Positions 1 to 5,448 of a stretch of 6,567 bases of DNA are shown here, piece by piece. Source of the DNA: Candidatus Magasanikbacteria bacterium GW2011_GWC2_45_8 (lineage in GTDB: Bacteria; Patescibacteriota; Patescibacteriia; Magasanikbacterales; UBA10146). The stretch's first letter is position 1. The number at the start of each line of letters is the position of its first letter. The stretch is from positions 1 to 6,567 of the forward strand of contig LCLH01000035.1 of assembly GCA_001001925.1 (NCBI GenBank), written 5' to 3'. Made by a program: the position numbers and the translations under genes. The notes beneath the pieces were generated by a model. It worked only from the letters and a program-made list of their open reading frames with translations. It was not told the origin of the DNA and did no database searches.

Positions 1-18
1 GTTGTAATAGAAATTGTA

Positions 19-48
19 TTGGGCAACAGGTCTGGATTCTGATACAAT
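19..48 (+). promoter_or_regulatory. Candidate sigma-70 promoter with extended -10, upstream of rarA
   Basis: A TACAAT hexamer at 43-48 is preceded by TG at 40-41 with one base between, which is the extended -10 arrangement. A weak -35 (TTGGGC, 19-24) lies 18 bases upstream. The predicted transcript would start near 55, about 20 bases before the rarA ATG at 75. No clear Shine-Dalgarno sequence follows. Read by eye from consensus only. A second TACAATA followed by GG occurs before the first pilin gene (2939-2944), which makes the hexamer somewhat more believable. Confidence 0.42.
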
Positions 49-74
49 AAGGGCACGCGATTAAGCCTGCTTTT

Positions 75-1286
75 ATGTCATTAACACTAGAATCCAAAGA
101 CATTTCTCGTCCGCTCGCGGATCGCATGCGTCCCGTTGTTTTGGCGGATATTGTGGGGCAAGATCATATTCTTGGCATGGAAAAGATGTTGCGGCGCGCC
201 ATAGAAGATGATCGCGTGCCTTCTTTGATGTTGTGGGGTCCTCCCGGTACGGGGAAGACCACCATTGCCCAAGTGATCGCGCGCGCAACAGGTGCGGCAT
301 TTGTTCAGCTTTCCGCGGTGGAAAACGGTGTCAAAGACATTCGCGCGGTGTTGGAGGCGGCGCGCACGCGCAGCACCGCAAGCCTTAACAAGGGCCAGCA
401 AGACGCCCTTTTGTCCGCCGTTGAAAACGGCACGATCATTTTGATTGGCGCCACCACGGAAAATCCAAGTTTTTCTTTGAACGCGGCGTTGATATCACGT
501 TGCCGCGTTTTTGTTCTCAACGCCTTGGAGCCCGAACATATCAAAATTCTTTTGGGACGCGCCGTACATGACGTGGAATGTGGTTTGGGTTTTGAATCGG
601 CACAGATAGAAGATGGCGCGCTGGAATTTTTGGCAACCATGTCAAACGGCGACGCTCGTGTTGCATTGAACGCGCTCCAGCTTGCCGGTGAGACCGCGAG
701 CGCGCAAACCGGTGCCACGCCGCGTATTACGCTTTCCGCGGTCAAAGAATCTTTACAACGCACGCATTTGTTGTATGATAAGAGCGGAGAAGAACATTAC
801 AATATTATCTCGGCGTTGCATAAATCCATGCGTGGAGGCGACGCAAGCGCCGCGCTGTATTGGCTTGGTCGCATGCTGGAAGCGGGGGAGGATCCGCTCT
901 ATATCGCGCGCCGGATTATACGTTTTGCGTCAGAAGATATTGGCATAGCCAACTCGCTCGCGCTTTCGCAGGCGGTCGCGGCGTATCAGGCGTGTTCGTA
1001 TATCGGCATGCCGGAGTGCGGAGTCAATTTGGCGCAAGCAGTGGTGTATATGGCAAAATCCAAAAAAAGCATCGCGCTTTATACCGCTTATTTGGATATT
1101 CAAAAAGATATTTGCGAGCTTCCCAATGAGCCGGTACCTATTCATTTATGTAACGCTCCCACCAAACTCATGAAAACGCTTGGCTACGGCAAGGGCTACA
1201 AATATACGCCGGAATTTGCCCGAGCAGAAGACGCCGCGCAAGATTTTTTGCCGGAAAAAATGAAACATAAAAAATATATTGAGTAA
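75..1286 (+). CDS. rarA: RarA/MgsA-type AAA+ ATPase, Walker B segment missing
   Basis: RarA (MgsA, the bacterial relative of WRNIP1) is a cytoplasmic clamp-loader-like ATPase that acts at stalled replication forks. The 403-aa product opens with the family's PLADRMRP and VGQDHILG segments (residues 13-34). It has Walker A GPPGTGKT at 55-62, SAVENGVKDIR at 80-90, sensor-1 GATTENPS at 125-132, the SRCR arginine-finger segment at 141-144, and NGDARVALN sensor-2 at 191-199. The C-terminal tetramerisation region is also recognisable (YDKSGEEHYN, SMRGGD, LARR-like YIARRIIRFASEDIG around 234-290). Between GVKDIR and NKGQQDAL the family normally carries a strand ending in a DE Walker B motif. Here only about a dozen codons fewer are present and no DE pair is left. 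Without it ATP hydrolysis should fail, so this is either an inactivated protein or a small in-frame sequence or assembly loss. ATG 75 fits the family N-terminus. The next gene follows after one base. Confidence 0.95.
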   Translation: MSLTLESKDISRPLADRMRPVVLADIVGQDHILGMEKMLRRAIEDDRVPSLMLWGPPGTGKTTIAQVIARATGAAFVQLSAVENGVKDIRAVLEAARTRSTASLNKGQQDALLSAVENGTIILIGATTENPSFSLNAALISRCRVFVLNALEPEHIKILLGRAVHDVECGLGFESAQIEDGALEFLATMSNGDARVALNALQLAGETASAQTGATPRITLSAVKESLQRTHLLYDKSGEEHYNIISALHKSMRGGDASAALYWLGRMLEAGEDPLYIARRIIRFASEDIGIANSLALSQAVAAYQACSYIGMPECGVNLAQAVVYMAKSKKSIALYTAYLDIQKDICELPNEPVPIHLCNAPTKLMKTLGYGKGYKYTPEFARAEDAAQDFLPEKMKHKKYIE

Positions 1287-1287
1287 C

Positions 1288-2124
1288 ATGCGCGTGAAAG
1301 AATCTTTTTTTAAATCGCAGATTATCCCTCTTGTTTTGACTGTTGTCGTGTGTGCCGGTCTGGTTTTTGCGCTGTGGGGGGAAATTCACGCGTTGAATAT
1401 TTTTACATCAAGTGATATTTCTTTGAAAGTTTTTTGGATTGATATTTTGATTGGATTAACTATTTATCTCAAAACCTCAATTGATTTTGCCATATATATC
1501 GGCAATTTGATGAGTAAAAATAGCGGGTGGAAAAGCCGTGTTGCCATAGAAATAGGCACTGCGTTGGGCAATGCCGCGGGCACCATGGTCATTTTGTTGG
1601 TCTGGACTTTTTTTAAGGAAATTCGTTGGCTTTTGGCGCTGATGATAGCCCTTGCGGCGCTCGTATTGTTTAAGCTCGCGGAAGGCGGGCTCGAGCACGC
1701 AAAGGTTGAAGACGCGCGGTATCCCCGATGGTTTAAAAAAACAGTTAGTTTGTTTGAGCGTGTTTTGGATCGCGTGAACGCGCTTTTCGCGCCCGTATTG
1801 CGATTTATTCTTCCGGATTTGCGCGTGCGCGTTGGCGCGCCACTTCGCTTTTGGCCATTGCTTGCGCTATCATTTACCATTCCGTTTATACTCGGTCTTG
1901 ACGATTTTGCAGGGTATGTTCCGCTGTTTAATATTGTTAATGTGTTTGGGTTTGCCATTGGTGTGTTTGTGGGGCACATGATTTTAAATATACTATTATA
2001 TCTTTCACCTTCATACACCATCCGCGCGGTAAAAAATCCGGTGATTTCTTTTTTGGGAAGTGTTGCTTTTGTGGGACTTGGCGTATGGGGGTTGGTTGAA
2101 GTGGCACATTTAATTGGAATTTAA
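1288..2124 (+). CDS. Seven-helix inner-membrane protein with duplicated halves, possible transporter
   Basis: I do not recognise a named family with certainty. From ATG 1288 the product is 278 aa. A TTG at 1279 in the same frame would add three residues and overlap rarA by 8 bases; I prefer the ATG one base after the rarA stop. About seven hydrophobic helices are visible: near the N-terminus (PLVLTVVVCAGLVFALWG), then IDILIGLTIYLKTSIDF, GTALGNAAGTMVILLVW, and WLLALMIALAALVLF. A charged loop of about 45 residues follows, and then three more helices (FWPLLALSFTIPFILGLDDF, VFGFAIGVFVGHMILNILLYL, ISFLGSVAFVGLGVWGLV). Helix 2 (SIDFAIYIGNL) and helix 5 (GLDDFAGYVPLF) each carry an Asp-Phe-Ala-x-Tyr motif followed by a Gly-rich helix. 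Such a two-fold repeat with a membrane Asp is known from LysE/CadD/TerC-like exporters, so a cation or small-solute transporter is a guess. Probably co-transcribed with rarA. Confidence 0.82.
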   Translation: MRVKESFFKSQIIPLVLTVVVCAGLVFALWGEIHALNIFTSSDISLKVFWIDILIGLTIYLKTSIDFAIYIGNLMSKNSGWKSRVAIEIGTALGNAAGTMVILLVWTFFKEIRWLLALMIALAALVLFKLAEGGLEHAKVEDARYPRWFKKTVSLFERVLDRVNALFAPVLRFILPDLRVRVGAPLRFWPLLALSFTIPFILGLDDFAGYVPLFNIVNVFGFAIGVFVGHMILNILLYLSPSYTIRAVKNPVISFLGSVAFVGLGVWGLVEVAHLIGI

Positions 2125-2156
2125 TTTAAATCATAATTGAGGTGCAGAGGTATTCT

Positions 2157-2198
2157 ATGAGCAACATATGCTTCGTAATATATTTTAAGTATATATGA
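2157..2198 (+). CDS. Possible 13-codon leader ORF coupled to the Nudix gene
   Basis: The 70-base gap before the Nudix gene contains ATG 2157 with an AGAGG Shine-Dalgarno-like sequence at 2146-2150, six bases away. It encodes MSNICFVIYFKYI and its TGA (2196-2198) overlaps the Nudix ATG (2195) as ATGA. The Nudix ATG has no Shine-Dalgarno sequence of its own, so termination-reinitiation is plausible. It is very short, AT-rich and could be chance. Confidence 0.27.
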   Translation: MSNICFVIYFKYI

Positions 2199-2782
2199 AC
2201 AACAAAAAGCAAACGCCTCCATACGGCTTGCCGCCAAACGCTAAAAAAGTTTTTAGCGGTCTGATTTGGGACGTTTATCAATGGCCGCAAAAAATGTTTG
2301 ACGGCACCACGCATACATTTGAATGCCTTAAACGGGTCAATACGGCGGTTATTATTCCTATGGTGGGGGATAAAATTTTGATCCAACGCCAACTACAACC
2401 GCATTGGGAGCGTGAATTGGTTTCGTTGCCAGCGGGGAGATTTGATGGCGAAGAAGAACCGCTTGACTGCGCTCAACGCGAACTTTTGGAAGAGACAGGT
2501 TATGTGTCCGATAACTGGGAGCTATTTGAAAAGGGGTATCCCTACCGTTCAATGATTTGGGAGCGATTTGTTTTTATTGCTCGTGATTGCAAAAAAATAT
2601 CTGAACAACATCTTGACGCGGGCGAGCGAATTGTTTTGGAGACGGTTTCATTTGATAAGTTTTTGAATTTGGCGGACCATCCTGATTGGCGCGAGACAGG
2701 CATGTCTATACTTATGTATCAATGTCGTTTGTATCCGGAAAAACGCCGCGCATTGGAGGAGAAATTGTTTAATAAAATTTAA
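2195..2782 (+). CDS. Nudix hydrolase, ADP-ribose pyrophosphatase-like
   Basis: Nudix enzymes cleave nucleoside diphosphates linked to another group, using Mg2+ held by the Nudix box. This 195-aa protein has a complete box, GX5EX7REUXEEXGU, at residues 81-103: G81, E87, R95-E96-L97, E99-E100, G102 and Y103. It is preceded by SLPAGRFDGEE, the layout seen in ADP-ribose pyrophosphatases and related NDP-sugar hydrolases. The N-terminal strand-rich part (WDVYQWPQKMFDGTTHTFECLKR) and the IIPMVGDKILIQRQLQP stretch also suit that subgroup, so a cytoplasmic role in clearing ADP-ribose or similar metabolites is likely; the exact substrate cannot be read from sequence. ATG 2195 is the first sensible start and has no Shine-Dalgarno sequence. 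The stop codon touches the left end of the 136-bp palindrome, which may terminate its transcript. Confidence 0.93.
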   Translation: MNNKKQTPPYGLPPNAKKVFSGLIWDVYQWPQKMFDGTTHTFECLKRVNTAVIIPMVGDKILIQRQLQPHWERELVSLPAGRFDGEEEPLDCAQRELLEETGYVSDNWELFEKGYPYRSMIWERFVFIARDCKKISEQHLDAGERIVLETVSFDKFLNLADHPDWRETGMSILMYQCRLYPEKRRALEEKLFNKI

Positions 2783-2916
2783 ATGCGAAATGTCATTGAG
2801 GCAAGAGCCCCCGAGGGGGCTTGCGGAGCGCGACGGCGCGAGCAGGAGGGAAAATGCTTCAGGCATTTTACCCGTACCCCTTGGGGGCTCTTGCCGAAAA
2901 AAGGCATTTCGCATTT
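2781..2916. repeat. 136-bp nested palindromic element (REP/MITE-like), possible terminator
   Basis: The ends are perfect 12-bp inverted repeats: AAATGCGAAATG at 2781-2792 and its complement CATTTCGCATTT at 2905-2916. Inside lies a second perfect pair of 13 bp, GGCAAGAGCCCCC (2800-2812) with GGGGGCTCTTGCC (2883-2895). The centre has its own hairpins: CCCCC-GA-GGGGG at 2808-2819, and AAAATGC (2851-2857) with GCATTTT (2863-2869) over a 5-base loop. No transposase is encoded. It fills most of the gap between the Nudix and pilin genes, begins inside the Nudix stop codon, and is followed by TTTTT at 2920-2924. It may therefore stop transcription. The two tiers of terminal repeats suggest a mobile or dispersed extragenic palindrome, but copy number cannot be known from one window. 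Confidence 0.85.
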
Positions 2917-2944
2917 AGCTTTTTCGATCGTTTTCAGGTACAAT
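2914..2944 (+). promoter_or_regulatory. Candidate promoter for the pilin gene cluster
   Basis: TACAAT at 2939-2944 resembles a -10 hexamer and shares TACAATA plus GG with the one before rarA. Only a weak -35 (TTTAGC, 2914-2919, with a 19-base spacer) is seen, partly inside the palindrome's right end. The predicted start falls on or next to the A of ATG 2951, so the mRNA could be leaderless. The AGGAGC at 2945-2950 touches the ATG and is too close to serve as a ribosome-binding site. Confidence 0.33.
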
Positions 2945-2950
2945 AGGAGC

Positions 2951-4756
2951 ATGCAGTCAGAAGGAGGATTCACTCAACAAAAAGGTTTTACTTTAATAGA
3001 AGTGGTGGTTAGCATCGCGCTTTTTGCCATGTTCGCGGTGGGCGTTTATTCCGCGGTTTCATATATTTTGCAATCTTCATATGTTTCGCGCGTACAATTC
3101 CAACAAATTGAAGTTGCCAATGAGCAATTAGAGTTGGCGCGTAACCTCCCGTACGATCAAGTGGGAGTAGTGGGAGGCATTCCTGCCGGCGTTTTGCCGC
3201 AGAGTAAAACAATTACCAAAAGCGGCACCACATTTTTGGTGAAAAATTATGTGCGCAACATTGATGATCCATTTGATGGCACGCTCGGCGGCTCGCCCAA
3301 TGATACGTCTCCGGCAGACTACAAAAAAGTTCAGATAGAAGTCACCTGCCTCAAGTGCGTCATTGCGCCAAAAAATCCCGCCATCATTTCCACCAATATC
3401 GCGCCAAAAGGGCTTGAATCAGCTTCCACTAACGGCGCTATCTTTATAACCGTGTTTGACGCGGCGGGTTTGCCTATTTCCGGCGCCACGGTTCATATTA
3501 CCAATCCAACATTGGCGCCAAATCTGGATCTTGCCGATGTTACTGATACAAATGGCAAACTGCAATTGCTTGATATGCCCCCCGCGGTTGAAAGCTATCA
3601 TATAGAAGCGACCAAATCAGGATATTCCACAGACGGTACCATAACCCCTGGTGGCGCTATTACCAATCCAATTAAACCGGATGCCACGGTAAGCGCGCAA
3701 ACCGTTACCAACATTTCTTTCAACATTGATAAGGTTGGAAGTATTCCCTTAACAAGCATTAATACTTTGTGTGTTCCCAAATCAAATGTAGAATTTTCTG
3801 TGAAGGGCAATAAATTGATTGGCAAGGATCCTGACGTTCTTAAATTTAATCAATTAATTACCACAGACGCAACCGGGAAATTTACCTTGAGCGGGTTAGA
3901 ATGGGATACCTATCAATTTGTTTTATTCGGCACTACCTATGATATTGCAGGCACTATTCCCACTCTGCCTATTACACTTGCCCCCGCCGCGACACAAAAT
4001 CTATCAATAATTCTTGCCGCTCATACCGCCAACAATTTTTTGGTTATCGTTAAAGACAATGGCACTAAGCTACCACTCACCGGTGCCGTCGTAACAATCG
4101 CCAAAAGCTCATTTTCCGCGCAGGTTATCACTGGAAATGGATACGCACGCCAGACCGATTGGTCCGGCGGAAGCGGGCAAGCGACGTACACGGATGAAAC
4201 AAAATATTTTAGTCAAGACGGAAGTATAAGCGATTCGGGCACGCCGGGAGATTTGTTTTTGAAAAAAATAGGGAATAATTATTTGTGGAGCGGTGAGCTC
4301 ATTTCCTCCACAATAGATTTTGGCGCGCCGAGCAATTTTACAAACATTGAATGGCTTCCGCTGGCGCAACCACCGCAAACAGGAGCGGACTCGCTCAAAT
4401 TCCAGATTGCCTCTTCACCTGTTTTGGATCCCGCGCAATGGATTTTTTTGGGGCCTGACGGCACTCCTAATACGTATTACACGGCAAGCATTACCAATAT
4501 CAACAGCGTACATGACAATAACAGGTATCTGCGTTATAAGGTGTTTATGAGCACTATCAACAATAAATACACGCCTCAATTATCAGAAATCGCGGTCAGT
4601 TTTACCTCCGGTTGCACGCCTCCGGGTCAAGCCTTTTTTAGTAGTTTGAGTTCTGGCACGTATGATATTACCGTTTCTCTCTCCGGCTACCAAGATGTTA
4701 TTACGCAGGTTGATGTAAATGGTGCTTCCACCGCGGAAATTTTTATGGCACCATGA
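2951..4756 (+). CDS. Large type IV prepilin-like protein with Ig/carboxypeptidase-regulatory-like domains
   Basis: The 601-aa product starts with a class III (type IV prepilin) signal: a short leader, then G12, cleavage, F13-TLIE with the conserved Glu at 17. The hydrophobic helix continues to about residue 40, so it should be cut by a prepilin peptidase and sit in the inner membrane before joining a pilus or pseudopilus. After a pilin-like stem there is a CLKC pair (133-136). Beta-sandwich domains resembling carboxypeptidase-regulatory/Ig-like folds follow at roughly 163-257 and 279-355. A third begins at 363 (VIVKDNGTKLPLTGAVVTI) and appears to finish only at 560-600 (SGTYDITVSLSGYQDV). The residues between, roughly 396-552, form a separate domain ending in RYLRYKVFMS...TPQLSEIAVSF, a pattern seen in discoidin-like sugar-binding folds. 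The frame is open upstream to 2783 through the palindrome, but the leader is normal from ATG 2951. A surface adhesin or pilus-tip role is inferred. Confidence 0.92.
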   Translation: MQSEGGFTQQKGFTLIEVVVSIALFAMFAVGVYSAVSYILQSSYVSRVQFQQIEVANEQLELARNLPYDQVGVVGGIPAGVLPQSKTITKSGTTFLVKNYVRNIDDPFDGTLGGSPNDTSPADYKKVQIEVTCLKCVIAPKNPAIISTNIAPKGLESASTNGAIFITVFDAAGLPISGATVHITNPTLAPNLDLADVTDTNGKLQLLDMPPAVESYHIEATKSGYSTDGTITPGGAITNPIKPDATVSAQTVTNISFNIDKVGSIPLTSINTLCVPKSNVEFSVKGNKLIGKDPDVLKFNQLITTDATGKFTLSGLEWDTYQFVLFGTTYDIAGTIPTLPITLAPAATQNLSIILAAHTANNFLVIVKDNGTKLPLTGAVVTIAKSSFSAQVITGNGYARQTDWSGGSGQATYTDETKYFSQDGSISDSGTPGDLFLKKIGNNYLWSGELISSTIDFGAPSNFTNIEWLPLAQPPQTGADSLKFQIASSPVLDPAQWIFLGPDGTPNTYYTASITNINSVHDNNRYLRYKVFMSTINNKYTPQLSEIAVSFTSGCTPPGQAFFSSLSSGTYDITVSLSGYQDVITQVDVNGASTAEIFMAP

Positions 4757-4766
4757 CCAATAAATT

Positions 4767-5444
4767 ATGAGCAATTTTGAGCTGTCTAGGAACAGCGAAG
4801 TAAACACAGAATTTTTGCGTGCCCCAAAAAGTGGTTGCTTCGCTGTTCCTTATCGCGATGGTTTTACGCTTTTGGAAGTTCTTGTTGCCTTAGGCCTGTT
4901 CACGATGATTTTCACAGGTCTCATGCTCTTTATCACCATCACCTTTAAATCAAACGACGTGATCTACAATCAGCTTTCCGCGCAAAAAGACGCGCGCGCC
5001 GCGCTTTCCGCCATTGTCAAAGAAGCGCGTAATGCAGGATCGTCTAGTATTGGATCTTACATTATAGATACAGCCGCAAGTTCAACACTTGCTTTTTACA
5101 GCGATCTCAACAATGACACGTTTCGCGAGCGCGTACGGTATTTTGTATCAGGCAATCTGCTCAAAAAAGGGGTGATAGCACCAAGCGGTTCGCCTCTTTC
5201 ATACAACCCAGCAAATGAGGTGGTTACGGTTGTCTCACGCGATTTAATCCCCAACAGTGAACCATTTCAATATTTTGATGAAACCTATAACGGAAATGGC
5301 ACGGGGCTCATCGCGCAATCAGTCAATGTGGTCAAGGTGCGCTATATTCGCATTACCATAGTCATTGATCAAAAACCAAACGTGGCGCCGGTGCCTCTTA
5401 CCGCGAGCACTGAAGTGGAAATCCGTAATTTAAAAGTGTATTGA
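4767..5444 (+). CDS. PulJ/PilW-like minor pilin with a palindrome-encoded leader insert
   Basis: The 225-aa product carries the prepilin motif G32, cleavage, F33-TLLE with Glu at 37, followed by a hydrophobic helix to about 57. The globular part has the look of PulJ/PilW minor (pseudo)pilins: QKDARAALSAIVKEARNAG after the helix, a NLLKKGVI strand, VVTVVSRDL, PFQYFDE, VVKVRYIRITIVID, and a closing VEIRNLKVY. Such proteins initiate or cap pilus or pseudopilus assembly in the inner membrane. The leader is 32 residues, unusually long; residues 8-28 come from the 63-bp palindrome at 4788-4850. Removing them would leave MSNFELSYRDG, an ordinary 11-residue leader. The start is ATG 4767, since ATG 4858 is out of frame; TTG 4815 is an alternative. 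It lies 10 bases after the preceding pilin gene and no Shine-Dalgarno sequence is visible, so translation is probably coupled. Confidence 0.91.
   Translation: MSNFELSRNSEVNTEFLRAPKSGCFAVPYRDGFTLLEVLVALGLFTMIFTGLMLFITITFKSNDVIYNQLSAQKDARAALSAIVKEARNAGSSSIGSYIIDTAASSTLAFYSDLNNDTFRERVRYFVSGNLLKKGVIAPSGSPLSYNPANEVVTVVSRDLIPNSEPFQYFDETYNGNGTGLIAQSVNVVKVRYIRITIVIDQKPNVAPVPLTASTEVEIRNLKVY
4788..4850. repeat. 63-bp palindromic element inserted in frame in a prepilin leader
   Basis: The arms AGGAACAGCGAAG (4788-4800) and CTTCGCTGTTCCT (4838-4850) are a perfect 13-bp inverted repeat. The pairing goes on inward: 4801-4807 with 4831-4837 (five Watson-Crick pairs, one wobble, one mismatch), a 4-base bulge at 4808-4811, then TTTTTG (4812-4817) with CAAAAA (4825-4830) around a 7-base loop. 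The whole element is therefore one hairpin. Its length is exactly 21 codons and its left end is on a codon boundary of the host gene. Read on the other strand in the matching phase it is also open, and starts RNSE and ends FAVP just as the forward reading does. Confidence 0.87.
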
Positions 5445-5448
5445 TGTT

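Noticed and set aside
311..433. SAVENG repeated in RarA (residues 80-85 and 114-119), possibly explaining the Walker B loss by recombination.
   Set aside because: Both copies are still present and flank different conserved segments. The missing piece lies between them without removing either, so it is not a deletion between direct repeats.
1464..2021. A long antisense open frame (185 codons) under the membrane-protein gene.
   Set aside because: Its product has no recognisable domain, and the sense strand encodes a coherent seven-helix protein. The same applies to antisense frames at 305-763 and 5518-6000.
2783..2950. An in-frame upstream extension of the large prepilin, starting within the palindrome.
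   Set aside because: The extra residues are encoded by the repeat and are Arg-rich, and the leader from ATG 2951 already gives a normal prepilin signal sequence.
2961..2967. A perfect AAGGAGG Shine-Dalgarno sequence.
   Set aside because: No ATG, GTG or TTG follows at a usable distance; it encodes part of the prepilin leader (EGG).
4788..4850. The inverted repeat as part of a CRISPR array or an attachment site.
   Set aside because: There is only one unit with no regularly spaced copies, and no integrase or cas gene is in view.
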